Source of the DNA: Chloroflexota bacterium
Lineage (GTDB): Bacteria; Chloroflexota; Anaerolineae; Anaerolineales; Villigracilaceae
Direction of reading: 5' to 3'
Assembly: GCA_016191845.1 (NCBI GenBank)
Contig: JACPVF010000006.1
Span: 1 to 64,000, forward strand
DNA: 64,000 bases
Made by a program: the position numbers and the translations under genes
The notes under the pieces: model-generated
What the model saw: only the letters and a program-made list of their open reading frames with translations
The model's database searches: none
Told to the model about the DNA's origin: nothing
Shown: positions 25,115 to 33,324 of the stretch, piece after piece
How the letters are laid out: each line of letters starts with the position of its first letter
Position numbering within the stretch: the stretch's first letter is position 1

Positions 25115-25128
25115 CTGTATGTGACTTC

Positions 25129-25165
25129 ATTCCGTCGGCAATTCAACTGCCGGCGGAATATTTTT
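25129..25165 (+). terminator. Intrinsic terminator of the 23808-25114 operon
   Basis: ATTCCGTCGGCA (25129-25140) pairs with TGCCGGCGGAAT (25148-25159) with one wobble, followed by ATTTTTAT. Confidence 0.85.
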
Positions 25166-25182
25166 ATGGCAAAATAGTCCCC

Positions 25183-25842
25183 ATGAATCGACAAGACATC
25201 CTCCAACGAACCGCCGATCACGTCAAACAGGAATTCAGCGATGATTCCTCGGGCCACGACTGGTGGCATATCTACCGTGTGTGTAAGAACGCCATTGCCA
25301 TCTGCCAGCATGAACCCGCCGATGCTTACGTCGTCCAACTGGCCGCCCTTTTACATGACCTAGACGATTGGAAGTTCAACCCGGGCGACGACGACACCCC
25401 CGTCCGTGCCAAGGCGTGGATGGAGTCGTTGGCTGTCGAGTCCGCTGTGATCGAGCAGGTTTGCGAGATCATCCGCCATGTCTCGTATAAAGGCGCGGGT
25501 GTAGAGAACAAGATGGAGTCGATCGAAGGTTTCATCGTGCAGGACGCCGACCGCCTGGACGCCATTGGTGCGATCGGCATCGGTCGTGCCTTCGCCTATG
25601 GCGGCTACAAGGGACGCGCGCTCTACGACCCCGATTCCCCGCCGCAGATGCACGCCACCTTCGAGGAATACAAGAACAGCAAAAGCGCCACCATCAACCA
25701 TTTCCACGAGAAGTTGTTCCTGCTCAAAGACATGATGAACACGCCCACCGCCAAACGTATCGCCGAAGGACGTCATCGGGTGATGCTCGATTTCGTCGAG
25801 CGCTTCATGCAAGAGTGGGAAGGACAGGATTTCCACGAATAG
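25183..25842 (+). CDS. HD-domain phosphohydrolase (YedJ/YpgQ type)
   Basis: The 219-residue protein has the HD-superfamily metal site: GHDWWHIYRVCKNA (about 24-37), the doublet in ALLHDLDDWKF (about 58-68), and the later aspartate in VQDADRLDAIGAIGIGRAF (about 113-131). FEEYKNSKSATINHFHEKLF is typical of the YedJ/YpgQ branch, some members of which hydrolyse nucleoside triphosphates. A CAAAAT box ends seven bases before the ATG and no Shine-Dalgarno site is visible, so the mRNA may be leaderless. Confidence 0.88.
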   Translation: MNRQDILQRTADHVKQEFSDDSSGHDWWHIYRVCKNAIAICQHEPADAYVVQLAALLHDLDDWKFNPGDDDTPVRAKAWMESLAVESAVIEQVCEIIRHVSYKGAGVENKMESIEGFIVQDADRLDAIGAIGIGRAFAYGGYKGRALYDPDSPPQMHATFEEYKNSKSATINHFHEKLFLLKDMMNTPTAKRIAEGRHRVMLDFVERFMQEWEGQDFHE

Positions 25843-25852
25843 ATAGGGTCCA

Positions 25853-25890
25853 CCCTGAGCGGAGCCGCAAGAGCGGCGAAGTCGAAGGAC
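25853..25890. repeat. Dispersed repeat of the CCCTGAGCGGAG...GTCGAAGG family
   Basis: The ends CCCTGAGCGGAG and GTCGAAGG match, in inverse orientation, the ends of the element at 51199-51243. The interior GCCGC-AAGA-GCGGC forms a small hairpin. Confidence 0.65.
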
Positions 25891-25894
25891 AATC

Positions 25895-25930
25895 AAAGAG
25901 GCGGTCACCTTGTGAGTGACCGCCTCTTTT
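25895..25930. terminator. Bidirectional terminator between convergent HD and MFS genes
   Basis: AAAGAGGCGGTCAC (from 25895) pairs with GTGACCGCCTCTTT (to about 25929), with T and A tracts on the two sides. Confidence 0.85.
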
Positions 25931-27201
25931 TACCAATCTGCGAGAGTAATCTCCGCTTCTGAACCCTCAACTGATTCAGCTTGGCTGACGCGGTTGGCCC
26001 GTCCGACGAGGAACAGCGCGGGGGTCAGGAGCAGGCCCGAGGTCGAGAGGGCGGCGATGACCGAAGCAAAACGGGCGATGACGGCCACGACGGGTCCGCC
26101 TGCCATCTGGCCGAAGGCGTCCACCTGGCTGAACATCGAGTGGATGGTGGCGCGCACGTTCGACGGCAACTTCTGGTTGACCCAGGCCGATTGCAGCGGT
26201 CCCGCCACACTGCGCAGCACATAGATGGCCAGGTACAGGCCGAGGGTCAGGACCAGCCATGGGGAGAGGGCGAAGCCGATCAGCGCGGCAGAGATCAGGC
26301 CCGTCACGGCCAGCATGGAGCGGCCGATGGCCAGCGGGCTGCCCGTGTCCACGCGTTTTTCCACGAAGCGCATTGCCAGGATGGTGAGCAGCGAGCCTGT
26401 CACGCGCAGGGCGGAGAAGAAGGCCACGTTATTGTTGCCGAAAATCGCGGGTAACTCGAAGGTGTCGAGAATGTGCTTGACCCACAGACGGTCAAAGCCC
26501 TCACTGTACAGGCCGTAGAACAATCCTACGCCGACGATGTTCATCAGGCGCGGCTGCGAGCGTATGACCTTCATGCCTTCCTTGAAGGTGTAGCCCATGT
26601 GCTGCCAGTTGTTGCGATCTTCTTTGGGCGTGGGGTGAAATCCCGTCTCGGGCATGATGAAGGTCAACGTCACGCCGATCAGGATCACGCCGATTGCACC
26701 GACGATGATGGGCAGGGCCACGTTCGAGGCGCCGATCAGCGCCGCCGCACCCATGCCGAACAGGGAAGCGGTCAGGCCGACCTGGGTGGCGCGCAGGAAG
26801 AGTTTATTGGCAGGTTCCTCGCCGATCTCGTCGGTGATCCAGGCTTGAGTGGCGCCGCTGGTGAAGGTGTAGCCCAGCCCCCAGATGACCTGTGCCAGCA
26901 GGATGGGCAGAAAAGCGGGGAACAGCCCTTCGACCAGGAAGCCTGCGCCCATCAGCAGATAGCCGATGATGATCGAGAGTCGACGCGAGTAGGCGTCGGC
27001 CACCACACCGGTGGGGATTTCGAACACGAAGGCCGAGACCTCCAACGCCGTGCCAACCAGCACAAGCTGCATCGGGCTGAGTCCCGCCGCGGTGGCTTCG
27101 TACAGCGACATCGAAACGAACATCATGCTGAAGAAGGCCGAGGCGGTGAATTCGATGAACAGATAGACTTTGCTTGCGTCCAACTTTAAATTTCGAAACA
27201 T
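25930..27201 (-). CDS. Major facilitator superfamily transporter
   Basis: The 423-residue protein has about twelve hydrophobic helices. The MFS loop-2/3 motif appears as IPTGVVADAYSRRLSIIIGY at about residues 60-79 (G-x-x-x-D-x-x-x-R-R). It resembles the 12-TM drug/proton antiporter type found next to resistance genes in Gram-positive bacteria, but substrate cannot be told from the sequence. The ribosome binding site is weak (AAAGGT). A 21-codon ORF with a much stronger site lies 51 bp upstream (27253-27318), which suggests translational control. It is the last gene of the acetyltransferase island. Confidence 0.88.
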   Translation of the reverse strand: MFRNLKLDASKVYLFIEFTASAFFSMMFVSMSLYEATAAGLSPMQLVLVGTALEVSAFVFEIPTGVVADAYSRRLSIIIGYLLMGAGFLVEGLFPAFLPILLAQVIWGLGYTFTSGATQAWITDEIGEEPANKLFLRATQVGLTASLFGMGAAALIGASNVALPIIVGAIGVILIGVTLTFIMPETGFHPTPKEDRNNWQHMGYTFKEGMKVIRSQPRLMNIVGVGLFYGLYSEGFDRLWVKHILDTFELPAIFGNNNVAFFSALRVTGSLLTILAMRFVEKRVDTGSPLAIGRSMLAVTGLISAALIGFALSPWLVLTLGLYLAIYVLRSVAGPLQSAWVNQKLPSNVRATIHSMFSQVDAFGQMAGGPVVAVIARFASVIAALSTSGLLLTPALFLVGRANRVSQAESVEGSEAEITLADW

Positions 27202-27252
27202 GATTTACCTTTGTAAAGTTTCTTGCAGAGACCGTTGCTGCACGGACAACGG

Positions 27253-27318
27253 TCACGATCGGGCAGGGATCGACTCTCCCTTCTGCCAGATGAAGCCGAA
27301 GAAGATGATGGTTTGCAT
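27253..27318 (-). CDS. Putative leader peptide upstream of the MFS gene (21 aa)
   Basis: The ATG at 27318 has AAGGAGA six bases upstream, stronger than the site of the MFS gene. The peptide starts MQTIIFFGFIWQKGES and ends at TGA 27255-27253. After it, ACCGTTG...CAACGGT (27254-27232) can form a hairpin, and ACTTT-ACA-AAGGT may partly hide the MFS ribosome binding site. This is the layout of translational attenuators of resistance genes. Whether it is translated is not shown, and chance remains possible. Confidence 0.4.
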   Translation of the reverse strand: MQTIIFFGFIWQKGESIPARS

Positions 27319-27365
27319 GGGTCTCTCCTTGTGAAATAAAGACGATGTTTCTTTTAAATCTGCGA

Positions 27366-28715
27366 CTACATAATTCCCAGCACGCTGGAATTTTTCTTCG
27401 GGAAGAGGATCTCCAACAACGCGCGGACGGCCTCAGTCTGCCACCAGCAGTCGGCGAAGGACAGGCGCAATTCCTGAAGAGAGCGATAGCCGAAGAGCAG
27501 TTGCAGGAAGGTCAGGTCGGGGAAAGCGGCGTGACCGTCGTCCTCGGGGCTGGGACGCCAACTTTCGGTGGTGATAAGTTTTCCATGCTCGAAGACTAGG
27601 CGCAGTCCTGTCTTGTAAAAACTGATCTTGATCTCGCCACTGTAGCCGACCGCGATGGATCGTTCCAGCCGCGCTTCGAGGGCGGGCGCAATGTGGCGGA
27701 GGAAGGCCGGCAGGTCGGGGACGCGCACATACCAGGCATATGGCTTGCGGATCTGCGGCAGGCTGGCGCCCATCAGCGCATAGACGGGGTGATCCTGACC
27801 GAGCAGGAAGGTGTAAGCCGTCTTGACCTTGTCCGTTTCGCGATCAGGCGTCTGACAGATGGACCAGAGATGGCGCAGCACGCTGGGATTCACCTCCAGC
27901 CATGAGACGCCTGTCTTCAGTTCGTAGCGCATCACGAACAACGTGTCGCGCGAGGCGTAATTGGGCCGCATCAGCGCGCCGACGGGTTCGCCGTTTGCCG
28001 CGTGTTCGATGATCTCCCAAGCCCCGCGTCCCACGCTGAGCGGCGAGCGTTCGATCAGGTCGTAGCGCCACATGGCCTCGGGCCGCACGGCGTAGACTTC
28101 GCTGCGGGCGGCGGCTTGTTGATATAGATCCATCAGGAAGGGGATGTCCGCTTCGGTAGCTGGACGAACGAAGAATGGTTCGGGTTCCCCGTCTTTCAAG
28201 GCGGGGATGCTGGGTGCGAATCCGCCGCGGCCGCCGTCCAGGTCAAAGCCCATCTCGTAGCCGAACAGGCGATAGTAATACGGGATGCCTGTGATGGTCT
28301 GGACCATCTGTCCACGCGCGGCGCTCCAGCGATGGACCTCGTCCATTTGCAGGCGGACCAGTCCGCGGTTGCGGTATTCGGGCAGCGTACCCACCAACTC
28401 GGGCCGCCCCACGCCGAACGGGATGCCCTCGTAGGTCCAGGTTTGCGAGATCAGGTTAAGGGTCGAGACGATGCGTCCCGTGGCAGCTTCGGCCACCACG
28501 CTGAAATCGTCAGGGTGGAAGGTGGGGTGGGGTTTGGTGAGCAGGTCGCGGGTCCAGGCGGCGATGCGGAGATCGGGGTGATCGAACCCCTCGTCGCTGT
28601 GGATGCGCCCACAGAAATCGGCCAGGGCGTCCGCATCGGCGGGCGAAGATCGGCGAAGAATCAGCCCATCCCCGAGATCGCGCAGGATGGGCTGGTGGGT
28701 CGTGGTTGAATTCAT
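27366..28715 (-). CDS. Eis-like GNAT N-acetyltransferase (449 aa)
   Basis: The N-terminal GNAT domain (about 15-165) shows FSVVAEAATGRIVSTLNLIS, the acetyl-CoA-binding VGTLPEYRNRGLVRLQMDEV and the YYRLFGYEMGF element. A second GNAT-like module (about 190-330) and a C-terminal region of about 110 residues follow, as in the three-part Eis family (Eis proteins are about 400 residues and acetylate aminoglycosides or other amines). The usual Eis C-terminal carboxylate cannot be confirmed by eye. It is one of six acetyltransferase genes in one minus-strand block. Substrate unknown. Confidence 0.78.
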   Translation of the reverse strand: MNSTTTHQPILRDLGDGLILRRSSPADADALADFCGRIHSDEGFDHPDLRIAAWTRDLLTKPHPTFHPDDFSVVAEAATGRIVSTLNLISQTWTYEGIPFGVGRPELVGTLPEYRNRGLVRLQMDEVHRWSAARGQMVQTITGIPYYYRLFGYEMGFDLDGGRGGFAPSIPALKDGEPEPFFVRPATEADIPFLMDLYQQAAARSEVYAVRPEAMWRYDLIERSPLSVGRGAWEIIEHAANGEPVGALMRPNYASRDTLFVMRYELKTGVSWLEVNPSVLRHLWSICQTPDRETDKVKTAYTFLLGQDHPVYALMGASLPQIRKPYAWYVRVPDLPAFLRHIAPALEARLERSIAVGYSGEIKISFYKTGLRLVFEHGKLITTESWRPSPEDDGHAAFPDLTFLQLLFGYRSLQELRLSFADCWWQTEAVRALLEILFPKKNSSVLGIM

Positions 28716-28753
28716 GGCTCTCCTATCAGGCGCAGCCCGACAGGCAGCGCCAT

Positions 28754-29350
28754 TTACAACATTTGATTCAATTCGCGCAAGGCGGATTCAGTATCGCGGA
28801 AGTGGACCGCCGACATCCCGACCGCGCGCGCGCCTTCGACGTTCTCGAGGAAGTCATCTACGAAGACGGCGTTTTCGGCCTGGACCCCGGCCTGTTCCAG
28901 CGCGAGGCGGTAGATCTTTGCCTCGGGCTTGGTCACACCCACCTCCGCCGAGATGGTCAGACTGTGGAAGGCATCGTCGAATTTGTGGTGGACGATGTAG
29001 GTGCGCAGCCCGCTCCAGGCGTTCGAGATCAGGCCCGTGTGCAGGCGCGGCTTGAGCGAACGCAGGAAGGCGATCAACGTCAGGTCAAGGGCGTCGCCGC
29101 CGAAGAATTCGTCGCGCAGGGCGTTCGCCTCACTGGAGGGACGGCGCAGGCGCTTCGCCATCTCGGCCCAATGCTCCTCCTCGGTGATCTTGCCGATGGA
29201 GGCCTTGTAGGCCGAGTCACTGTTGAAGACGAGGCGGTCGAGATCCTCGTACTCCATGCCGAGCCGCTCGGCCAGGTGTTGGCGCGGCGACTGATGTTCG
29301 GTGCGCAGGATCACACCACCGAGGTCAAAGAAGATTGCTTGAATTTTCAC
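28754..29350 (-). CDS. HAD-superfamily hydrolase
   Basis: The GTG at 29350 (MKIQAIFFDLGGV) is the better start; a TTG at 29371 would only add a basic septapeptide. The 198-residue protein has HAD motif I as FFDLGGVI (nucleophile Asp; the second Asp is replaced by Gly, as in some non-phosphatase members), motif II near LISNAW, motif III Lys in GVTKPEAKIY, and motif IV in VFVDDFLENVEGA. It resembles YihX/haloacid-dehalogenase-like enzymes. The DLGGV rather than DxDG form is common in this subgroup. Substrate unknown. Confidence 0.85.
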   Translation of the reverse strand: MKIQAIFFDLGGVILRTEHQSPRQHLAERLGMEYEDLDRLVFNSDSAYKASIGKITEEEHWAEMAKRLRRPSSEANALRDEFFGGDALDLTLIAFLRSLKPRLHTGLISNAWSGLRTYIVHHKFDDAFHSLTISAEVGVTKPEAKIYRLALEQAGVQAENAVFVDDFLENVEGARAVGMSAVHFRDTESALRELNQML

Positions 29351-29372
29351 GATGGGTCGCTTCAGACGCAAA

Positions 29373-29407
29373 GCGTCCCGCAGGCGAACAAGTCACCCGC
29401 GGGACGC
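29373..29407 (-). terminator. Hairpin after the zinc-ribbon gene
   Basis: GCGTCCCGC (29373-29381) pairs with GCGGGACGC (29399-29407). The minus-strand tail is only CTTTGCG, so termination is likely partial. Confidence 0.45.
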
Positions 29408-29416
29408 CCTGGGAAA

Positions 29417-29647
29417 TTAGTCTTTCTTCTTCTTGCGTTCCTTGGCGGCTTCGTGGCGGTTGACGTAGGCGTTGACGAAGACTTCCTTCTTGGTGCGGTT
29501 GACCTTTTCACAGTGCGGGCAGGGCACATCGAAGAATTCCTGCTTGGTCTCGTCCATGTGTTTGAGGGCCTGGGCGACGACGCCTTCTTCCAGCATGGTG
29601 GTCTTTCCACAGCTCCAGCATTTCAGTTCGAGAATGTCCATGTTCAT
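29417..29647 (-). CDS. Small zinc-ribbon protein (76 aa)
   Basis: AAAAGGAGTA precedes the ATG at 29647. The protein has two CxxC knuckles, CWSCGKTTM (residues 10-13) and CPHCEK (residues 43-46), that form one zinc ribbon, then a basic tail ending KKKKD. Similar ribbons bind nucleic acid or partner proteins. It lies next to a second two-CxxC protein (29693-29989) on the same strand, and the two may work together. No specific family is recognised. Confidence 0.7.
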   Translation of the reverse strand: MNMDILELKCWSCGKTTMLEEGVVAQALKHMDETKQEFFDVPCPHCEKVNRTKKEVFVNAYVNRHEAAKERKKKKD

Positions 29648-29692
29648 TACTCCTTTTCTGATGTTGGATTTCGATTTGATGCGCCTGTGTAC

Positions 29693-29989
29693 TTACTTGG
29701 CGGCGCTTTTCTTTGTGGTGGGTTTGGCGGCAGGCTTGGCTGCAGCCTTTTTGGCGGGAGCCGCCTTCGGCGCGGGAGCGGGTTCGGGTTGCGCAGCGGA
29801 CAGGGCGGCCTTCCAGTTCGGCATGGATAATTCCAGCTTCTGGCGCGGCACCTGGGTGGCGCGGCGGCAGCGCGGGCAATGGGCGTCGTAATGGCTGAGG
29901 TTTTCCGCTTCCATCATTTGCAAGGCGACCAGGGTCTCATTGCGGCCGATGGCATAGGGGGTCTGGCAGAATGCACAGCGTAGATTCAT
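29693..29989 (-). CDS. Zinc-ribbon protein with Ala/Lys/Pro histone-like tail
   Basis: The start at 29989 is chosen because AAGGA precedes it and MNLRCAFCQTPYAIGR begins the zinc-ribbon; the ORF extends upstream without such a site. The 98-residue protein has CAFC (5-8) and CPRC (38-41) knuckles. The last 35 residues, rich in Ala, Lys and Pro (PAPKAAPAKKAAAKPAAK, ending KKSAAK), resemble histone H1-like nucleic-acid-binding tails. A similar tail with the same KKSAAK end closes the nucleotidyltransferase at 37804-38856. Confidence 0.7.
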   Translation of the reverse strand: MNLRCAFCQTPYAIGRNETLVALQMMEAENLSHYDAHCPRCRRATQVPRQKLELSMPNWKAALSAAQPEPAPAPKAAPAKKAAAKPAAKPTTKKSAAK

Positions 29990-30044
29990 GTGGTGTCCTT
30001 TCGCGAAGAGGTCGGTTAAAGACTCGGGTTTTGTGGATAGGGCC

Positions 30045-30093
30045 AAAACCGCAAAGACGCCAAGGTCGCGAAGCGTTTATGCGCCTCTGCGGT
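30045..30093. repeat. Dispersed inverted repeat of the CGCAAAGACGC family
   Basis: ACCGCAAAGACGC and GCGCCTCTGCGGT are imperfect inverted arms (11 of 13 positions) around AAGGTCGCGAAGCGTTTAT. On the minus strand TTTTGG follows, so it can also end transcription of the acetyltransferase at 30114. I recall similar 'CTTTGCG' elements from other bacterial genomes. Confidence 0.6.
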
Positions 30094-30113
30094 AAAACTG
30101 GATGGAACCCGAG

Positions 30114-31151
30114 CTAGCTACTTAAGGATTCTACACTGATTTCCCTGCCGGGGCGAATCTCCTTTTCGTACATGTCGGAGGCCAGATGGACGTGCATGCC
30201 CGCGCTTTCGTACAGACGCAGGGCGCCCGTCAGATTGCTGGCGTCCACGTGCAGGGCGGCGCGGGGCTTGCCGCGACGATGGAACTCATCAAAGGAGTGT
30301 TGCAGCAGGGCCAGGCCGACGCCGCGTTTGCGCCAGGCGCGGCGCACACCCAGGGTGCCGACGTACCCCATTTCGGGGTCATCATAGGAGTGCGAGCGGC
30401 ACAGACAGATGCCCGCCACTTCGTCGCCGTCCATGGCGAGGAAATACAGGGTCGGGTCGAAGTCCGCGCGGTCGATCATGAAGTGTTTGAAGCGTGCCAG
30501 ACCTTCCTCGTAAGGTTGGTCCACGTGACCGAAGTGGTCGCGGAAGGCTTCCTCGTCGGCCTGGTAGATGGCTTCGAGGTCGGCGGGGGTATACGTGCGG
30601 ACGGTGATACCTTCGGGCCAGACGGGTGCAGGCGGCGGTGCGTCTAGTTCGATGCGCATCTGGTACGAACTGCGGATGTAGTGATAGCCGAGGCTTTCGA
30701 AAAGCTGCTTTGCGCTTTCGACCTGGCGATAGTTGCCCACACGTGGCGCGAAACGCAGGTCGGTGGGAGTTTCGGTCATCGCCTGGCGCGCGCGCTCTTC
30801 GGCCCAAGTCAGCATCCAGGTGCCGATGCCGAGGTGTTCGTAATCGGGGTCGACGCGGCCCCAGATCCACGGGTGGACGACAGGCTTGACGGTGGTCCAC
30901 ACTTCGACGTAGCCGACCATCTGTCCGTTCGGGGCGAACACCACGCGGATGTCGCGGGCGGGGTCGAAGTTGGGTGACTTCCACTCGTTGCGGATGGCGT
31001 CGGCGTCGGTGATCTCGTCCTCGCCGATGGCGGACTGCGACCAACGATTGTACAACACGATGGCGGCTTCCACGTCTGGCATGGACGCGCCGCGGGCGGT
31101 GAAGCCCTCTGGCAGGGTGACGGTGGTATGGTCTTGCAGAATGGTACTCAT
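30114..31151 (-). CDS. Tandem-GNAT acetyltransferase (345 aa)
   Basis: AAAAAAGG lies ten bases before the ATG. Two GNAT domains follow each other: the first (about 15-165) has VGYVEVWTTV and PDYEHLGIGTWMLTWAEERA, and the second (about 178-335) has the acetyl-CoA loop YVGTLGVRRAWRKRGVGLAL and HVDASNLTGALRLYESAGM. MshD (mycothiol synthase) has this two-domain plan, but here the substrate is unknown. It is a paralogue of 31209-32210: in both, PPAPVWP opens the second domain. The 57-bp gap from that gene contains an ATTGCAT/ATGCAAT hairpin just before the ribosome binding site. Confidence 0.85.
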   Translation of the reverse strand: MSTILQDHTTVTLPEGFTARGASMPDVEAAIVLYNRWSQSAIGEDEITDADAIRNEWKSPNFDPARDIRVVFAPNGQMVGYVEVWTTVKPVVHPWIWGRVDPDYEHLGIGTWMLTWAEERARQAMTETPTDLRFAPRVGNYRQVESAKQLFESLGYHYIRSSYQMRIELDAPPPAPVWPEGITVRTYTPADLEAIYQADEEAFRDHFGHVDQPYEEGLARFKHFMIDRADFDPTLYFLAMDGDEVAGICLCRSHSYDDPEMGYVGTLGVRRAWRKRGVGLALLQHSFDEFHRRGKPRAALHVDASNLTGALRLYESAGMHVHLASDMYEKEIRPGREISVESLSS

Positions 31152-31208
31152 GGTCTTTCCTTTTTTATTGCATTGTGAGGCCGCAAAGCGGTCGATGCAA
31201 TGACAAGT

Positions 31209-32210
31209 CTAAACTTCTTCTTCGATATCGCGGCCGGGGCGGTATTCCTTCTCGTAGATGACGTACTCGGCGGCGATCTTCATTCCAGCCTTCTGGTACA
31301 GGCGCGTGGCGCCGGTGGGATTCGAGGCATCCACGCCCAGGCCGACAGTGTTCATGCCGCGTTTGTGGAACTCGCCGAAGGAGTGCAGCAACAGGGCCAT
31401 ACCCAATCCGTGCTTGCGCCACGGGCGGCGGACTCCCAGCGAGCCAACCCAGCCAATGCCCATGCGGTAGCGGCACAGCGAGTAGCCTGCGATCTGGTCC
31501 CCATCCCAGGCGATGAACCACAGGGACGGGTCGAAGGCTTCGCGGTTGGTCATGCGATTCTGCCAGTTGGCGAAGGTGCCCGGGGTGTGTCCCCAATGAT
31601 CGCTGAAGGCTTCTTCGTGAGCCTCGAAGACGGCCTGGTTGTGGTCAGCCAGCACGAAAGGACGCAGTTCCACGTCCTTCGGCCAGACAGGCGCAGGCGG
31701 TGCTTCGGTCAGGTTGATCTCCATGCGCCACGAGAAGCGGATCGGCTGGTAGCCTTCGGCCTCATGCATTTCGCGGCTAATTGTGTCACCGATGGACATG
31801 CCGTTGCGGATGTACACGCGCAGGTCGGGTTCGGCGAGCTTCATCTCTTCGCGGGCGCGTTCGTCCATGGCGCGCAGCATGGCGGTGCCAATGCCACGTC
31901 CCATGAATTCGGGGTGGACGTAACCATCACCATCGTATTTGGCATGTGCATGACGGTTGTTGAATTCTTCATAGCCGACAATCTGGCCGTTGGATGCTTC
32001 CACCACCCAGGCGTTGGTCTCGAGTGTGAATCCTTCGTTCTTCCACTCACGGGCCAGTTCCTCGGGGGTGACGGCCACGGTGGCGTCGCCGTCGTGGGTG
32101 CATACATCAAGGATGAGTTGGGCCACACCTTCGAGGTCGGTCCACGCTGCGGGACGCAGGATCAGGCTCGGGTCCAGGAGGGCGTTGGTAGGTCGATCAA
32201 GAGCGGTCAT
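31209..32210 (-). CDS. Tandem-GNAT acetyltransferase (333 aa)
   Basis: The N-terminal GNAT domain has VVEASNGQIVGYEEFNNRHA and PEFMGRGIGTAMLRAMDERA; the C-terminal one has WVGSLGVRRPWRKHGLGMAL and GVDASNPTGATRLYQKAGM. The conserved R-x-x-G-x-G/A acetyl-CoA loop is intact in both. Its start at 32210 lies inside the end of the preceding gene (32197), so it belongs to the four-gene acetyltransferase operon starting at 33906. It probably arose with 30114-31151 by tandem duplication. Substrate unknown. Confidence 0.86.
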   Translation of the reverse strand: MTALDRPTNALLDPSLILRPAAWTDLEGVAQLILDVCTHDGDATVAVTPEELAREWKNEGFTLETNAWVVEASNGQIVGYEEFNNRHAHAKYDGDGYVHPEFMGRGIGTAMLRAMDERAREEMKLAEPDLRVYIRNGMSIGDTISREMHEAEGYQPIRFSWRMEINLTEAPPAPVWPKDVELRPFVLADHNQAVFEAHEEAFSDHWGHTPGTFANWQNRMTNREAFDPSLWFIAWDGDQIAGYSLCRYRMGIGWVGSLGVRRPWRKHGLGMALLLHSFGEFHKRGMNTVGLGVDASNPTGATRLYQKAGMKIAAEYVIYEKEYRPGRDIEEEV

Positions 32211-32760
32211 GTTGTTCCATCCAATCTTTGTGCAGGACGCTCATGTAGAGCATGTCCCAGCGCTTGCCTTCGCGCAGGAGCGCCCCACGTTGACGGCCTT
32301 CGTGCTGGAAGCCCGCCTTCTCGTAGGAGCGGATTGCGCGCTGGTTATATTCGAATACGTTCAAGGTCACGCGGTCCAGGTTCAGTTCAAGGAAGGCATA
32401 TTGCAGGATCAACTGCATCGCCTCCGTGCCGTAGCCCTTGCCCCAGAAATCGCGCGGACCGATGCCGAGGCCCACGAATGCGTCGCGGGAATTCCATCGG
32501 GTCAGGCCCAGGTTGATATCGCCGAGTAATTGATCGTCGGCAATGGTGCGGATGGTGAACCAGGCCATGTCGTCACCCTGTTCGCCAAGTTCCTTCTCCA
32601 GCCAGTCCTTGATGGTCTTGGCCGAGCGCAGGCGCGGCGGGTCGCTATCGAGCAGACGCTTGAACTCCGAGTCGCGATTCCACGAGGCGAAGTGCTTGCT
32701 GACTTCCTCAGGGTCCACAGCGGCCAGATGCACCAGCTTGCCTTTCAGCAGATCGTTCAT
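32197..32760 (-). CDS. RimJ/RimL-type GNAT acetyltransferase (187 aa)
   Basis: The start at 32760 (MNDLLKGKLVHL) overlaps the previous stop in ATGA and has GGAGG upstream. The protein is a single GNAT domain of the ribosomal-protein-acetyltransferase type: VHLAAVDPEEVSKHFASWNR, LGDINLGLTRWN, LGIGPRDFWGKGYGTEAMQL, LNVFEYNQRAIRSYEKAGF. It is clearly paralogous to 32757-33320 and 33325-33906. RimJ/L-like enzymes acetylate protein N-termini, aminoglycosides or other amines; which applies here is unknown. Confidence 0.88.
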   Translation of the reverse strand: MNDLLKGKLVHLAAVDPEEVSKHFASWNRDSEFKRLLDSDPPRLRSAKTIKDWLEKELGEQGDDMAWFTIRTIADDQLLGDINLGLTRWNSRDAFVGLGIGPRDFWGKGYGTEAMQLILQYAFLELNLDRVTLNVFEYNQRAIRSYEKAGFQHEGRQRGALLREGKRWDMLYMSVLHKDWMEQHDRS

Positions 32761-33320
32761 AACCCGCCTCCGTACAGGGACATCCACTCTTCCCGCAGGA
32801 TGCCCATGTAGTAGGCGTCGGTGTGACGGCCTTCGCGGAATGTCTCTCCACGTACGGCGCCTTCCATCTTGAAGCCGACCTTCTCGTAAGACTTCAGCGC
32901 ACGCGGATTGTAGGCATGCAGAGCCAGCGACACGCGCCGCAGGTTGGCCTCGAGGAATCCATACTGGACGATCAGGCGCATGGCGTCTGTGCCATAGCCC
33001 TTGCCCCAGTACTCGCGTTCGCCGATGACAATGCCGACCCAGGCGTCACCCTGTTGCCAGTTGAACCACAAGGTGACCTCGCCGATGAACTTGTCCTCGG
33101 CCAGGGTACGGATGGAGAAGCGGACGAGGTTGTCCTTGTCTTTTTCGTCGTCCTTCTCCATCCATTCTTTGAACTTTTTCTCCGACCACAATTGGGAGGG
33201 GTCACTGTCTGCCAGACGATGGTATTCAGTGTCCCGCCCCCAGCGGGCGAAGGCTTTTGCAAAATCCTCCGGCGACTCGGTCGCCAGGCGGACGAGGGTG
33301 CCGCGATATAAGTCTTTCAT
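32757..33320 (-). CDS. RimJ/RimL-type GNAT acetyltransferase (187 aa)
   Basis: The start at 33320 (MKDLYRGTLVRL) is four bases after the preceding stop; a longer in-frame ORF to 33437 would overlap that gene. Motifs are VIGEREYWGKGYGTDAMRLI for acetyl-CoA binding and LHAYNPRALKSYEKVGFKME at the end of the fold. It is similar to its downstream neighbour (WGKGYGT, RSYEK/KSYEK) and probably resulted from duplication. ATGA overlap with the next gene supports a shared mRNA. Confidence 0.88.
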   Translation of the reverse strand: MKDLYRGTLVRLATESPEDFAKAFARWGRDTEYHRLADSDPSQLWSEKKFKEWMEKDDEKDKDNLVRFSIRTLAEDKFIGEVTLWFNWQQGDAWVGIVIGEREYWGKGYGTDAMRLIVQYGFLEANLRRVSLALHAYNPRALKSYEKVGFKMEGAVRGETFREGRHTDAYYMGILREEWMSLYGGGL

Positions 33321-33324
33321 CGCG

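Noticed and set aside
31152-31208. Terminator between the two tandem-GNAT genes
   Set aside because: The ATTGCAT/ATGCAAT hairpin is followed by A residues on the minus strand, not Ts, so it is unlikely to terminate the operon.
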